A model generated the notes under the pieces. It worked only from the letters and a program-made list of their open reading frames with translations, was not told the origin of the DNA and did no database searches. A program made the position numbers and the translations under genes. From Opisthocomus hoazin (taxonomy: Eukaryota > Chordata > Aves > Opisthocomiformes > Opisthocomidae), in contig NC_134433.1 in the NCBI RefSeq assembly GCF_030867145.1, forward strand, positions 10,677,216 to 10,741,215: 64,000 nucleotides of DNA, given 5' to 3'. This document shows, piece by piece, positions 39,377-51,900 of this stretch (its first letter is position 1; the number at the start of each line of letters is the position of its first letter).

Positions 39377-39450
39377 TTCACAGACTCACAGCATGGTAGG
39401 CGTTGGAAGGGACCTCTGGAGATCATCTAGTCCAAAGCCCAAAGTTGGGG
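39377..39450 (-). mobile_element. CR1 LINE 3' end, short and diverged
   Basis: Minus-strand GGACTAGATGATCTCCAGAG, then GTCCCTTCCAACG, with degenerate terminal repeats (GCTGTGAGTCTGTG). About 70 bp, upstream of TMEM132E. Confidence 0.85.
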
Positions 39451-42400
39451 GGTTTCCCAAGGAGTTACCCCAAAAAGCATTAAGGGATGTCCAGACAGGG
39501 CTAGGTCTGGCTTCCCACATCGCTGCCAGGCAGCCTGGGGACACCGGCCAGCATCGGTGACCTCCCACCACGCGTCCCGCTCGCGCCAGTGGCGTTGGCT
39601 TCACTCCCGATAGCATCGCACCCGCCTCAACCACAGCAGCCCCTTGAGCCCCTACACGGGGAAGGATTTTGGGGTGCAAACCCTGTGGGCTGGAAGCACT
39701 TGGGAGCCACCGACATCCATGTGGATAAATCCCAGCTGGGGGAGCAAACCCCAGGCAAGAGCGTTTGTGCTGGGCCAGGCAGAAAGCATCCGCAGTGCCG
39801 GGACAGCCTGGCCCTCCCCAGTAATCCCTGGCCTGCGTTTCACCTGCCTGTATTCCCGGGACAACACTAATCGCTGGGATAACAGTGCCCGGGCAGCACT
39901 AATCCCCGAATCCAGCCCTAATCCCTGTGGGAGCCGCTGCAGAGGTGTCGTGACAGAGCCGAGCCACCAAGGCAGGTGGGAAGCGGGCGTGGGTGAAGGG
40001 TCTGGGGGGGACCCACCTTTCCCTTTGCATGGGGAAACTGAGGCACACACAGGGATGATGCCTGCTGAGGCACCTCTGACCTTTCTCCAGCTTCGCTGCA
40101 TGTCTCCAAGGGTAATGCCAGGAGCTCGTTGCGGTGAGAAGATGGAGCCATGGCAGGCAGGGAGGGCTCATGGGGTGCAAACCCCTCTCTGGATGCATTG
40201 GCATGGGGAAACACAGCACCGAACCCCACCTTTTTGGAGGGCTTTAAACAAAAAGCCAAGAGCCAGGGATGGGGGTTTACACCTAGGGAGACACTCTGGG
40301 CTGTTATTTTTCATGCTATGACCACAAGGACCCTCCAAATATGATAAATCAGCTACAAATCAGAAAGAACTAAAAAAAAAAAAAAAAGCCCTGGGAACAC
40401 CTCAGGACAGTGAAAGCCTCAGCCCAAGCCTCCAGTTTTCCCACTATTTTCCAATAAAGATTAATTCAGGCAGGGAAGTTCCTCGCCCTCAAAAGCTCCC
40501 TACGATGGTGACTGCCTCGTTAGTGGCTGGAGCGCTCACACCCCGGCCCAACTGCTAATTCTGCATGGGAGTTGAATGGTTGGTCTTGGAACACGGTTAA
40601 AAATATATATCAATTCCCTCCCCTTCAAAGCAGTGCCCAAAATACATTTATATCATCCATCTTTCCTTATATAGTTCTGATAATGACATAAATATAGAAA
40701 TCCCGTAATTGCCATAAATTAATTTTATATTATTATTTCTAAGGCAAGAAAAAGAAGAAAAAAGCCTTTTATTGTAATTAATTGTCCAGCTGGTTTCCTT
40801 GCAGGGTTTGTGGCTCATTGCGTGGGTTCATGACTCTGTCCTGCTCTCCCCCCGTCTCTGCCTACTTGGGGACTGTCCTTATCACTGGTCCCCAGGGCCA
40901 CCCCATGGGTCTCCTTCCTCCCAGGGTGATGCTGGCAGAGGAAAATGGGTGGGAGAATCAAGAAACAAGCTGAGATGCTTCACCACTTCTTAGAGAGGCT
41001 GCAGGTCCTGAGCACACCCCGTGGTACCCGCAGCCAGCAAATTGTTTTGACTTTCGGGTGCCCCAAACAGTGTAACGGCACATTAGATATTGAATGCAAT
41101 ATTTATAATATTAAAATGAATATTTTAATAGCATATAAAAGTAACGGAAGGGTGAATCAAAGCAGTAGCGCCAAGCCCTTTCCTGCTTGCGAGATAAAAA
41201 CGTTTCATTTCAATTTTACTGTTTGGATTCGTCTTTGCCTCGACTTTTACGTTCTATTAAAATATTCATTTTGGGCTATATCATAGGCCTTTAATATTTT
41301 ATCTGATATAACAAGTCAACGTTATCAAAGTTGTTGGGGCTCAGCACGGGGGAATGGGGGGAATGAAATGGCCCCGTGAGTAGGAAGCCCTGCGGACTCC
41401 GTGGTTCAGAGGGGAACATCTCAATACACCACCAGTGAGTTTTTTCCCCTTTCCTTCCAAAAATTTTTACCCCATGGGGAAATTTCTCCAGTTCCATTTT
41501 TTGCTGTATTTCTGAGGAAAAAAGGAGGCGAATGTCAAAGCCTGTGTTCCCCTCGCAGGGCAGCTCCGACGGCGTAAATCCCCGCAGCAGGTTCCGGACT
41601 GTGCTTCCTGTGCCTGTGAGAGCATCCATCGCGTGCTGAAACACCCCATATTAAACCAGAACATCCCGGCATCCTCGCAGAAAATTGATGAACACCACGT
41701 TTCTCCAGCGCCGGGGATTCAAGGCGCCTAATTACAGCAGCTCGTTAAGAGGGGGCGGTTATCTTGGCAGCCAGGGAGGCCAGCAATAGCATTTCTTTTC
41801 TTGCCTTGCTGTTCGCTTTTTATTTTTTTTCCCCAAAATAAAAAACCCTGTGGAGATTCGGGGGAGGATTTAGCCACTTGGATGAGTTCAAACGCAGCTC
41901 CTCCAAAATCGGCAGCGGGTCGACGGCAGCGCCGAGGCCACGAGCACCCGGCGCTGGGTGCTGTTAGATGCCGGGAGCAGCACGGTGAGGACCAGCCCAT
42001 TCTTTTGGTGTTATTTTAGAGGGGTTGAGAGGGTTTGCAGCCCCTAAATCAAATACCAGGCCCTTGAGGCGAGCGAGGCGTTGGCAGACGCCGGGAAATG
42101 AAAGGCAACAGGTTCTGCCTCAAGCAAAAGCACATTTTGCATCCCGACCTCGGGATTTTGGTGACAGCTGGGTCCCGACCTGCTGATCGCCAAAGCTCTG
42201 CGGTGCCTGGGGGTGCTGGAAGGATGGGGGGAAAATTCAGAGCACCAGTGGGCTCAATGCCCAGGATTATATCCCTGGATATATATCCCTGTGGATATAC
42301 CCATAGCGCATGATCCCTGTGGATACACCCCAGCTCGGAACAGGGCACGTGGCAGGGCGGGCAGCAGGCTGTCAGGCAGGAGCGGGCAGGGTAAGCCTTG

Positions 42401-42564
42401 CCCCCCCTGCTCCCCCCCACAGGGCTTGTGTTTGCAGCTGGTTTCTCCTATGAGCCCAAAGGGACAGCTGGGGTCTCGTGGGGGTGAGGAGGGATGTTCG
42501 TCATCTCCAAATGGCTCCAAAGCTGCAACCATTTACTTCTAGAACTTGAGCAGGCTGGAGGGAG

Positions 42565-42595
42565 GGCAGGGAGGAGGCAGGGAGGAGGCAGGGTG
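42565..42595. repeat. Short GGGAGGAGGCA tandem repeat
   Basis: Three near-identical 11-12 bp purine-rich units (GGGAGGGCA, GGGAGGAGGCA, GGGAGGAGGCA). Confidence 0.7.
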
Positions 42596-43470
42596 GGTGT
42601 CTGCAAGCCCCTGCCTGCAAAGGGACCCCACTCTCGAGTGTCACCATTCACCCAGACCTCACCAATACCCATATATATACAGAACATATAAAAAACAAAT
42701 GCAGAATCTCTTCTTTTCCAGCCTTCCTCTCCATACTGTGCTGTTTACGACCTCTCAGGGATGCAGGAGAGTGAGTGGTGGCCAGGTCCCCAGGACAGGT
42801 CCCCATCAGCATTCCTGTGGTCTCGCCGGGGGACGCCTGACCGTCCAGACTCATCATTCCATCCCCATATCCCTCCCCCTTCCCTGCCTTTCTGGCCAAG
42901 ATGGAAATACAGACAGGGAAAAGCACTTAAGAGGAGGAGAAAAGCCCATTTGCTTTGGTTTCCCAGTCCCCCCCTTGCTTGGCTTGACTCATGCAGTTTG
43001 ATTTTCCAGGGGCTTTTAGGCCTCCCCTGGTCCCTAATCAGATAAGGGGCTGTGGTGGGGGAAAGGATTCGGGGCTGTGCAGCCCTTAATGGTGCTGCCG
43101 GGATGAGCTCACTGCCAGGTACAGCCTTCCCGCAGCCCCGGCATGGCCATGGTGTCCCCTCCAGTGCATGCGTGCCAGGTGGGGCAGAATCTGATCCTTT
43201 TTCTCCCCCCACCTCCATCGCCCCAGCTGGGATGCTCTAAGCTTGAGAGAATCCTGGACAATTTGTGGGCAATGGAGAGGTTGGGTTGGAGCTGGGTTGA
43301 TTTGCAGGGTGAGGGGTAGGGTACAGGAACACCCTGAGCGCCCCAGATCAGGCAAAGATGTGATCATTGATGTGCCCCAGAGTGGGTTCAACTGGGAATT
43401 GCATGAAACAGGCTGTCTGGGCAGTTCCCCTGCTCCTGAGATGCTCAGCCCTGCGCCCACCGCATCCTCC

Positions 43471-43528
43471 TTTGCCAGGTCCATCTGCCTCCATCACCCT
43501 TTGCCAGGTCCATCTGCCTCCAGTGATC
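43471..43528. repeat. 29-bp tandem duplication
   Basis: TTTGCCAGGTCCATCTGCCT recurs exactly 29 bp later, with the units diverging only in their last few bases. Looks recent. Confidence 0.85.
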
Positions 43529-44185
43529 CCTCCCAGGGAAGGCATCCACCCGAGGCCAGCTGATGAGCGCTCCGACCCCATGAAACAGGTCCCGGTGGGA
43601 TGCGACAAACACTGGCACCGTGTGATTATCCCAGTAATGGGTTTTCACTGTAAGCTGGAAGAAGAAGGCAGAAAAATGACCAAAATATCTCAGCCTTGAA
43701 ATGTTCCTTTCTGGCACGATGACAGCCACAGCGAGATGTAGGGTGGGGGAAATGCAGCAAGAGTGGCTTCTCCACAGGTCCAGCCCCAGCATCAGAGCTG
43801 TGTGTGCTCCCCGGAGGTGCTACTGCAGGAATGGAAAGATAAAAGGGCTCTTCAGAAAGGGCAGAGGGCTGGGGACCTGCCTGCGCCTCACCGCGGGCTG
43901 TCCCCCAGGGGTAGGGGGACTTACCTGCCTGGCGGGGGGCTGTACCCCGAGCACGGGCTTGGTATGCACCGGAGCTCATGGCTGGTCCGAGGCTGACGGC
44001 CTAGCAGTGGCCAAACAGGATGAGATCCCACCAGCTCTCTGAGGCTAGGGTACTTACCAGGGGAGTGTGAAAATGGCCAGTCCAGATGAGAGCAAAGCTC
44101 CATCTAACTCTGGATCTCGTTGCTGGGACAGTCAGTTGCTACCTGTACAGCCAGCAGCCACCCATCCTTGTATACTCTCTCTCTG

Positions 44186-44540
44186 TCCATCCATCCATCC
44201 ATCCATCCATCCATCCATCCATCCATCCATCCATCCATCCATCCCTACGTGCTGTCTCTTTGTCTGTCTGTCTCTCCCTCCCTCCCTCCCTCCCTCCCAT
44301 TATATCCTCTCTTCATCCATCCATCTGTCCATCAATCCATCGATCCATCCATCCATCCATCCATCCATCCATCCATCCATCCATCCATCCATCCATCCTT
44401 TCACCTGTCCATCCCTCTATACCCTCTCCCTGCCCATCGACCCCTATCCCTCCATCCCTCCAACCCTCACTCCTCCCTCCCTCCCTCTCTCCCTCCCTCC
44501 CCTCCCTTCCTCCATCCGTCCTTCCCTTCCATCCCACCCC
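44186..44540. repeat. Large (CCAT)n and (CCCT)n microsatellite
   Basis: Two near-pure CCAT blocks (about 44188-44246 and 44331-44398) separated by (TCTG)n and (CCCT)n, followed by a CCCT-rich tail. Six frames stay open because the repeat lacks stops; those frames are not genes. Confidence 0.95.
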
Positions 44541-47500
44541 ACTCTCCCTCTCTCTGCTTCCCCGCCAGATGCTGCTCATCTCGGATCCCCTCTCTCCCCA
44601 CAGCCACCGTGACCTTTCCGGGTGAGGACCCCCATACCCGCGGCTCTGTCCCCTGCAGCGGGGCCCCTCTGTCACCTGCCCTGGCACTGCCTGGCCGGGG
44701 CTGAGGACCGCTGCCAGCCGAGCGGCGAGAGGCCCCGGCAGTGAGCAGGGCCTCCCTTTCCCCTTCGCTGGACCTGTCACAGCAGCGTTCGTTGGGGACG
44801 GAGATGGCGGCGGGGGGAGGTGCTGGGAGAAGGGCTGGGACCGGCTGAGCGTCCCACAGCCTGCCTTGTCTCCAGAGGCACCACGGTGCATTGGGCTGAG
44901 TTTGCTCTTGGAGAAGGGTGGTGGCAGCTCCAGGGTCCCACCGCCATAAGCATCTGCTACAGGACACCCATCGTAGAGTAGCCCCAAGCTGGGCACCCCG
45001 CTGCATCCCAAAAAGCACCCCATCATCTCTAAAATGCCAAGCACCAGTAGCAGGAGGCGAATTTCCTCCGTGCCTCCTCCCTCCGGACATGGTTCAACAC
45101 CAGCAGACACCTCCCCAGGATATCTACCTCCAGGGCTGGCAACTAACTGCAAGCAGGGTGTCATCAAACACAGCCCTAATTCCACCCTGGAAGCTCCCAA
45201 GCAGCTGTCGGGGCTCCGCCACGGGCAGATGGAGCACCTGCCCACCCCAGCAAGCAGAAACCTCCCCTGCCCACCAGCCTCGGGGGGTGAAACCAGAGCC
45301 CAGCTTTTACCCCAAAGCTCAGAGCCCCATCCCCAGCGCCTGCCCGGCTGGCGTGTCCGGCGGGATAACGATGGAGCAGCTGCTAATTGATCTGAGTCTG
45401 TCCCAGTGCTGCCTAATGGCCGCCTCGGTAATGGCCGGGGTGTTCCGAGGGTGTGGAGTCCCATCTGGAGCGGGGCCCAGCGAAGCCCTTTCCTTCCTGC
45501 CATTAGTAGCTCCCAGCTGGGATTTCCCACTCCTTGCGGGGGAAGAACCCCCTGGAAGACCATTTAGGACCATGAATTTTTCAGTAGCTCATTTAGCAGC
45601 AAACATTTTCCCATCTGGTTTTGTGCAAGTGGATTAACCCCTTCAGCAGCCCCAGGGGAGCGATGGAAGAGACAGATCCCGAATGGGAGTGGGCTGCTGT
45701 GATTTGGGGGGCAGAGAGGGGAATGCAGGGGAAAGGCAGAGGTAGGAGCAGGGACTGGTTTGGACTCCTAGTTTTGCTCTCTGGGGCCAGCAGCCACCTG
45801 CTGCCTGCACCAGAAGGACCGGTGTCACAGCCTGGCAGGGAGTGGGCAGTAGCAACCCCAAAGGCAGCAGAAATTGAGTCTCGCCCAAAACATGCCTGAA
45901 ACCATCAGAAAACACCCTCGTTTTGCACCTGGGCTTTCGTGGGATGCAAAAACCTGCTGGGAAAGCCATGCAAAGGCCTTTGCCTGCATCCCCCATCACC
46001 TGCGCCGAGCCTCCAGGACTGCAGGTAATCCTGCATCCGACAGAAAGGAGCTGGCAGCCAGGGCAGAGAGGCGTCGGGGAAAAGAGCATTTGAACCACAC
46101 GCATTGCTGGAGTCCAGAATAATTATAGCGCCAGGGTCAAAAGAGCCTCCTTCAACGTCATTTTTCTGCTCAATATGCAGCAGCTGTTTAAAATAAAACA
46201 AAGCCCCTGGAAAGTCCGGACGTGGAAGGGAAGGAGGGGGAATGGGCAGGGCAGGGGGGGGATTTTCCAGCAGGATAGCTGCTGGGCTATCTCGGGGGCA
46301 GGCAGATAACGATCACGATTTTGTGGCAAAAGCCCCTGTTTAAGATTTCTGGCAACAATTTCTATCAGAGCTCAGCGGTTTTTTGAAAGAAAAGTTCCTG
46401 ACCTTGACAGCATCTGGCCAAAGATGATTCAGTATTTGGCTACAGGTGGTCACATCTCAATTAAAGCCCCCGACGTCTTCGGTGACACGTCTGATGCGTG
46501 CGTTACATCAACCCTGCTAACACTGCTGGACGTGGGGATGATTTTTCTGATGTTTGCAGCCCTTTTTTGACCTTCTTGAGGGGGTCTGATGGATGATCTC
46601 ATGCTTCCTCAGCCTCATCTTCCTCTCCCAGAGCCAAGCATGGAGGGAGAGGGTCCCCCATTCGCCCGGGGGCTGCCAGGGCATGGGTGGCATTTCCCCA
46701 GCCTGGGATTATGCTGTGCAAAGTCAAACAGCCTTTGAGGACTCTGCAAGATGTGGGCAAAAGGGCTGAGCCCCTGCCACCGACTTGCAGGGTGTCTTTT
46801 GTCACTTCCCTTCACCTCGCCCCTGCTTGCCTTTGGCAAAATGGTTTTGCATTTTGGGTCATTCCCAGGCAGTAAAGTGGGGGCTGAGCCCTGCCACAAT
46901 GTCCCATGGCTGGGGGTCCCATGGCAGCCCCCCACCAGTCCCCCTGCCCCATGGGGCTTCCCCCTCTCCCTCTTCCCCACTTGCTCCTCCCAGCTCTGGT
47001 CCCAGCCCTGCCTGAAGGTGAATTTTGGGGGAACAGCACTGATTCTGGGTTTCATGAAAGCCAGGACCCCACAGATCACTGGGATTTGTTACAAACTGCT
47101 CCAACCAACGTGTCCATGTGCCCTCGTATCATGGGGCACGAACAGAACGAGGGGCTGAACCCCCTTTGCTGGCTTCCCTCTGCCCTTCCCCTGGCATCTC
47201 CCGGGGTTTTGGCCCCATACCTGGCCAGTGGTTTAAAAAATCATTTAATTTTACCACCACAGTATTGTTTTAACGCAGATCTCAGTGCTCGGGAGAGCTG
47301 TGCTCATCATCTGATGGGTGCCCATAGGCTGCAGCACAGGGGGTCCGCGGGCTGGTCCGTGGGATGCCACGGCACTGACACTGCACAAGTTTCCTCTCTG
47401 CATCATCAGACATCGTCCTGGCACACACCAAACTCTGCCAGAAGAACCAGGCAGAGAGAAAAATAAGAGTACACAAGGGCTAGGCAAGGGAAGGCAGCGA

Positions 47501-47847
47501 GCTTCCGCTCGGCTGTGCAGGGAGGGGTCTGCGGTGCACAAACAGCGTCTGCTCCCGTCTCTCCATACCAGTGACATTGAAGAGACTTGCAAAAAAAATC
47601 CATTTTCTTCACCCAGAATAGAAAAAAAAAGATCTTTGCAGCCTTGAAAGATTTATGTTCCTCCTCCAGAAGCCAGTGAGACCATGCGGGCTCCTTGGAG
47701 GTGCTCAGCGCCGGGGCCGGGAGCCTGGCAGCACCTGCCCAGCCCTGTTCCATCCGTTAGTGATCCTCATTAATTACCCCCCTCTTGCACTACCTACTCT
47801 TATTTATATGCCTGTGAGACCCCTGAGAAGCAGCAAGGGCTGCAGCT

Positions 47848-47887
47848 GAGCAGAGGGACCCCAAAAAGAGCAGAGGGACCCCAAAAT
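47848..47887. repeat. 20-bp tandem duplication
   Basis: GAGCAGAGGGACCCCAAAAA is followed directly by a near-identical copy. Confidence 0.8.
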
Positions 47888-48567
47888 CAGCCTCTCCCCA
47901 GTGCAGAGCTGTGATTTCAGTGCTGGGTCCCTGTGGATGTGCCAGTCCTGGGTAAACCCAGAGGAAAATCCTTCCCACCTCCAAAGCAGAGTCCAGTGAG
48001 AGTGGAAAGGACCCTGCCAGCCCTGCCAGCCCCCATCCTCCTTATGGGCTTTAGTCCCCCCAGACAGTGACCAGCCCAGCCCAAGCTGGGTGAGCAACCC
48101 CCCGAGGCCCTATGTCTCTAGTAGCAATTAACGGCAACCTCTGATCGATGCTGGTCCTGGGCCCAATGTTCACCTCCCCACCATGGTGAGCCCTGCTTCC
48201 CCCGGGACCGCGGGCCTCGCTGTCTCCCCGTCTGCCTCCCCAGAGCTCTCTGGCAAACACGCCGGCGCCAGCGTTATCAGCCCGGCCGCAAGCCAGATCT
48301 GCCAGAGCGTTAGTGCCATCCCAGGAGCCTGCCGTCTATTTTTAATCCCACTAAAAAGCAGGCAATTTGTCATTTAATTCTCCATCCTGGACTCCCACTT
48401 ACCCAGGTGGGAAGTGAGCGGCAGCTCCAGCAGCATCCGCTGCACGGAGCAGCCCCAAAACCTGGCTACAAGGAGGATGCTTTTCTGTTCAGGGTCTGCG
48501 GCAGCAGGGTGGTCCCAGTCCATGGGGCTGGGATCGGAGCCTGAGGCCAGGAATAGACCCTGTCCTT

Positions 48568-48672
48568 GTCCTTATTCCCTACTCCCTACTCCCTATTCCC
48601 TATTCCTATTTCCTCTTTCCTTATTCCTTATTCCATATTCCTTATTGCTTCTTCATTTCCTTATTCCTCCAC
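48568..48672. repeat. Degenerate (TTCCYTAY)n pyrimidine-rich repeat
   Basis: About twelve units such as ATTCCCTACTCCCTATTCCC decaying to CTTATTCC over roughly 100 bp. Confidence 0.8.
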
Positions 48673-48960
48673 ATTTCCATCTGACCGTAATTTGGGGAGG
48701 GGGGAGAAGCAGTAGCTTCTAATCATCCCAAAGCAGATTTCTCTTCTCCCCATTCTACAACTGCCAGAATCAGATATCCCATTTCTCAGAAATCCCATTT
48801 CTCACTGCTTTGCCACCAGCCCATCTCACGGACGCACCGTGTCTCCCTGAAAAGCTGCTGCTCTTCGCAACAGCCCTTGAACCCTGGTGCGCACACCAGG
48901 GCTCTGCACTTCATCTGCTGGCTGATAATTTCGCTATTAATAAAATCTCCATATTTAATG

Positions 48961-48986
48961 GGGGGGGGGGGGTTTGGGGGGGGGTC
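48961..48986. repeat. G-run pair, G4-prone
   Basis: Two homopolymer G tracts of about 12 and 9 bases separated by TTT. Confidence 0.8.
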
Positions 48987-51900
48987 CCAACTCACACCAT
49001 TGAGCTCCGCAGCGTCCCCGGTGTCTCCCCACCTGCCCCCCACCACGTGGTCCTTTGCATCCCAGCAGGATCCAACAGCTCTGGCATGCTGCAGCCGAAA
49101 TCCTGCGGATTAGAAATCAAGCACCCTCTCCAAATGGCAAACCCAATCTGATGGTGGTGCAGCCCGCCCAGGTGGGTGATGGCAGATAAGCGCCCGGTGC
49201 CGCAGAAAAGGGAAAGCTCTCCAGGAGAGATATTAAACCACACAGCGGATGGATTGGAGGTTTATCAGAGGCTTTTGATGGTAATAGATTTTTGTAATAA
49301 CCTGACTTTATTACTGGAAACAACGTGAGGAAGCAAAGTGGCTTTGAGGCTTGTTAAAAGCATTTTCCAGCCACTTTAACTCCCTTCTCCCATTGCCAGT
49401 GCTTCACCCAGGGATGCCGAAGGGTCTGGCCAAGAGATGGGGAGGTAAAGAAATCCTGGCCCAGCCCAGTAAAACCACTTGATGCTTTCCTAGAATCAAG
49501 GGCACATCTCAGAGCACCCGTTGTTCAGCAGAGAGAGACATGCTGGTGAAGCCTCACGTCTCCGAGGAACGGGCGCAGGTTTGGGTGGCACAGGGTTGGG
49601 ATGGGTGCATCCCACCGGGGCAGTGTTCAGACCCTGCCCTCACCAGCCACTGCAAGCGGTGGGGAACACACCCTGACAAATGATTAAATTCTCTTTCCCA
49701 GTGACCCAATCCCAGGTTACATGCTTGGCAGATGAGATTTGTACATCGTGTGGTGAGCAAACTGCAGCGCTCGCATTAACTCCAGCTCTCGGATCAGCCC
49801 TCCAGCCGTCCCCGAGGGATGCTCCATCCCACAGCATCCTCAGACGCTCCTCATCCTCGTGATGGAGGGGGGAAGAGGAGGGCCAAGGGTGGCACTGCAG
49901 AGCAGGGCAATAGCCAAAATGCTGGAAACTGAGGATGGGGCTAGGAAAAGGGGCAGAAAAATCAGGCAAGGGCTGAGACCAGAGCCATGGAGAGCAGCGA
50001 GCACGGGGTGGAAGGGTGTCCCAGCCACACATTTCTCCATGACTGCAGCCAGCTTCTGGCTCTGGGTTTGGGTAAAGAGAAGAAAGAAAATCTCCCTCCG
50101 GGACCATGAGGTCGGATGCTTTGATTCATCTGTGTGGGGTTACTTTTCTGGTTTTTTGGCCAAAGCCACTGGAGCTTGACCTTGAACCGGTGTCTTTTTT
50201 CCCTCTCTCAACCCCAAACTGCCATTTTTTCAGCAAAATAAAAAGAGTAGCCAGATGAGCACTGTTCTTCTCCAGCACTGGGGCCAAAGGCAGCTTTACT
50301 GGCACCCAAAGCACCCTGAACGGTCTCCTTGGTCCTGCCACCACCTCAGGGTGACAGCCAGACTTGGGGGGGGAGGGGCATTTGCAGGTGCCATTTGGGA
50401 ACACCCACCCTCCTCCCACCCAGGAGCATGTGGATGGGGAACCTGGGGAGGAAAGCGAAGCACCCAGACCCTTCTCATCACCTTAGCTCTCCCAAATCCA
50501 TCCCTTTAATGCTTCCAGTGCCCTGTCTGGAGCCTAATCATGGTGGGGGTGGGACCAAGAACCCCCTTTGGTGCGCCTTGGGCAACTCCTTGCGCCACAG
50601 GGAGCTGTGATCCAAGCCTGGCTCCAACATAGCAGCATCACATAAACAATATTGAATTATTTCCCTGCCATTTCTGGGAATTGCCAGTTAAGGCTCTTAG
50701 ATGGTGCACACTCACAGCTCCTAATTTTATTCACCTGCCATTTATCCTGGGAGCAGAGCACGAAGCCGCCAGACTTTCCAGGGCACACAGATATGGGGTC
50801 TCACATTATTAATAAGAGGGAATAATTAATGTTGATCAGAGATGCTGTGAATTGCACACTGGGGCCCTTCAGGCATGCAGAGTTTGGGTCCAGCAAAGGG
50901 AAAAATGGGTCTTTCCACTCCAAAATAGCTCATGGGACGAAAACGAAGGGCAAAAGCAGAAGCTGATCTTTGTTGTGCACACAGATCAATCTTCTGCCCG
51001 GTTTATAAACATCATTCCCCAGATACCCTTCTACACCCCGACATACCTGCCCAGCACCTGGGAGTCACTGTGTCTCCAGGAGATAATGCTGGGGATGAAG
51101 CGCTCCCCACCTCCCCAGGATATATGGACCCAAAAGACAGATCTTGTGATGCCAAAAACATCTCCCAACTTGTTTGAATTTTGCCAGGTTCCTCATGAAA
51201 GTAAGTAAGAAGTGAGGAAATCTGAAAGCTTTGGGTTTTGCATCGACAGAGAGATGGTCTGCCTTCTAATCACTTCTTCTCTTCAAAGTGGCATTCAGGG
51301 GTGCTGGAAATGCCCTGAAATCCAAGCAGCCCCCACCCAAAGGTTTGCTTTCAGCCCCCAAAAAGTTATCATTTAATTAAATCCAAACCAAAATGCTTTG
51401 ATTTAAGACCAAGACAGAAGCATCTCTTTTTTTTAAACCTTCTTATTAACAAAAAATGCCAAAGGCCACAGGGCATGGGAGTTCCCACCGGGTTTCAGGG
51501 AGAACAGTGGCGAAGCAGCATCCGGGATGGATGCGTTACCCAGCCGGGCATCATCCCCTGGAGAGAGAGCAAGCAGGGGTCTGTAAGTGAAATCCTCTTC
51601 ACCACATTATACACTTGGCTAAATTATGATTATTTTTTGGCTGGAAAGTTTGAAAAGAAATACCTGGGTCTTAACACACCCTTCCATTTCTCCCCCAACA
51701 GGGTTAGCAACCCTCTGCGGGCAGAGCCCCACTCATGCTGCCGGTAAACCGGGGCTGCGGCTCCCTGCTGAAAATAGCGGGGAGGGTGCTGACACCCGCC
51801 TCACAGCTTCTCCTGACCTCAGAGCTTTTTTTTTTTCCCCTATTGATATGATTTTTTTTTTCCCTGGCTCATTTCAAGCCTGAGTTCCCCAGATGCTCCA

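Larger units (their letters stand above)
37451..44185. other. Intergenic, upstream of TMEM132E, left half
   Basis: No gene seen. 37.5-40.5 kb is GC-rich with a CR1 end. AT-rich blocks at 38,290-38,385, 40,540-40,790 and 41,050-41,330 contain many TAATTA/ATTTA-type words and few CpGs, resembling conserved non-coding enhancers of neural genes. Confidence 0.5.

Noticed and set aside
44067-45563. Ser/His/Pro/Ile-repeat frames on plus and a 416-aa frame on minus
   Set aside because: Produced by the stop-free CCAT/CCCT repeat; all frames are open together.
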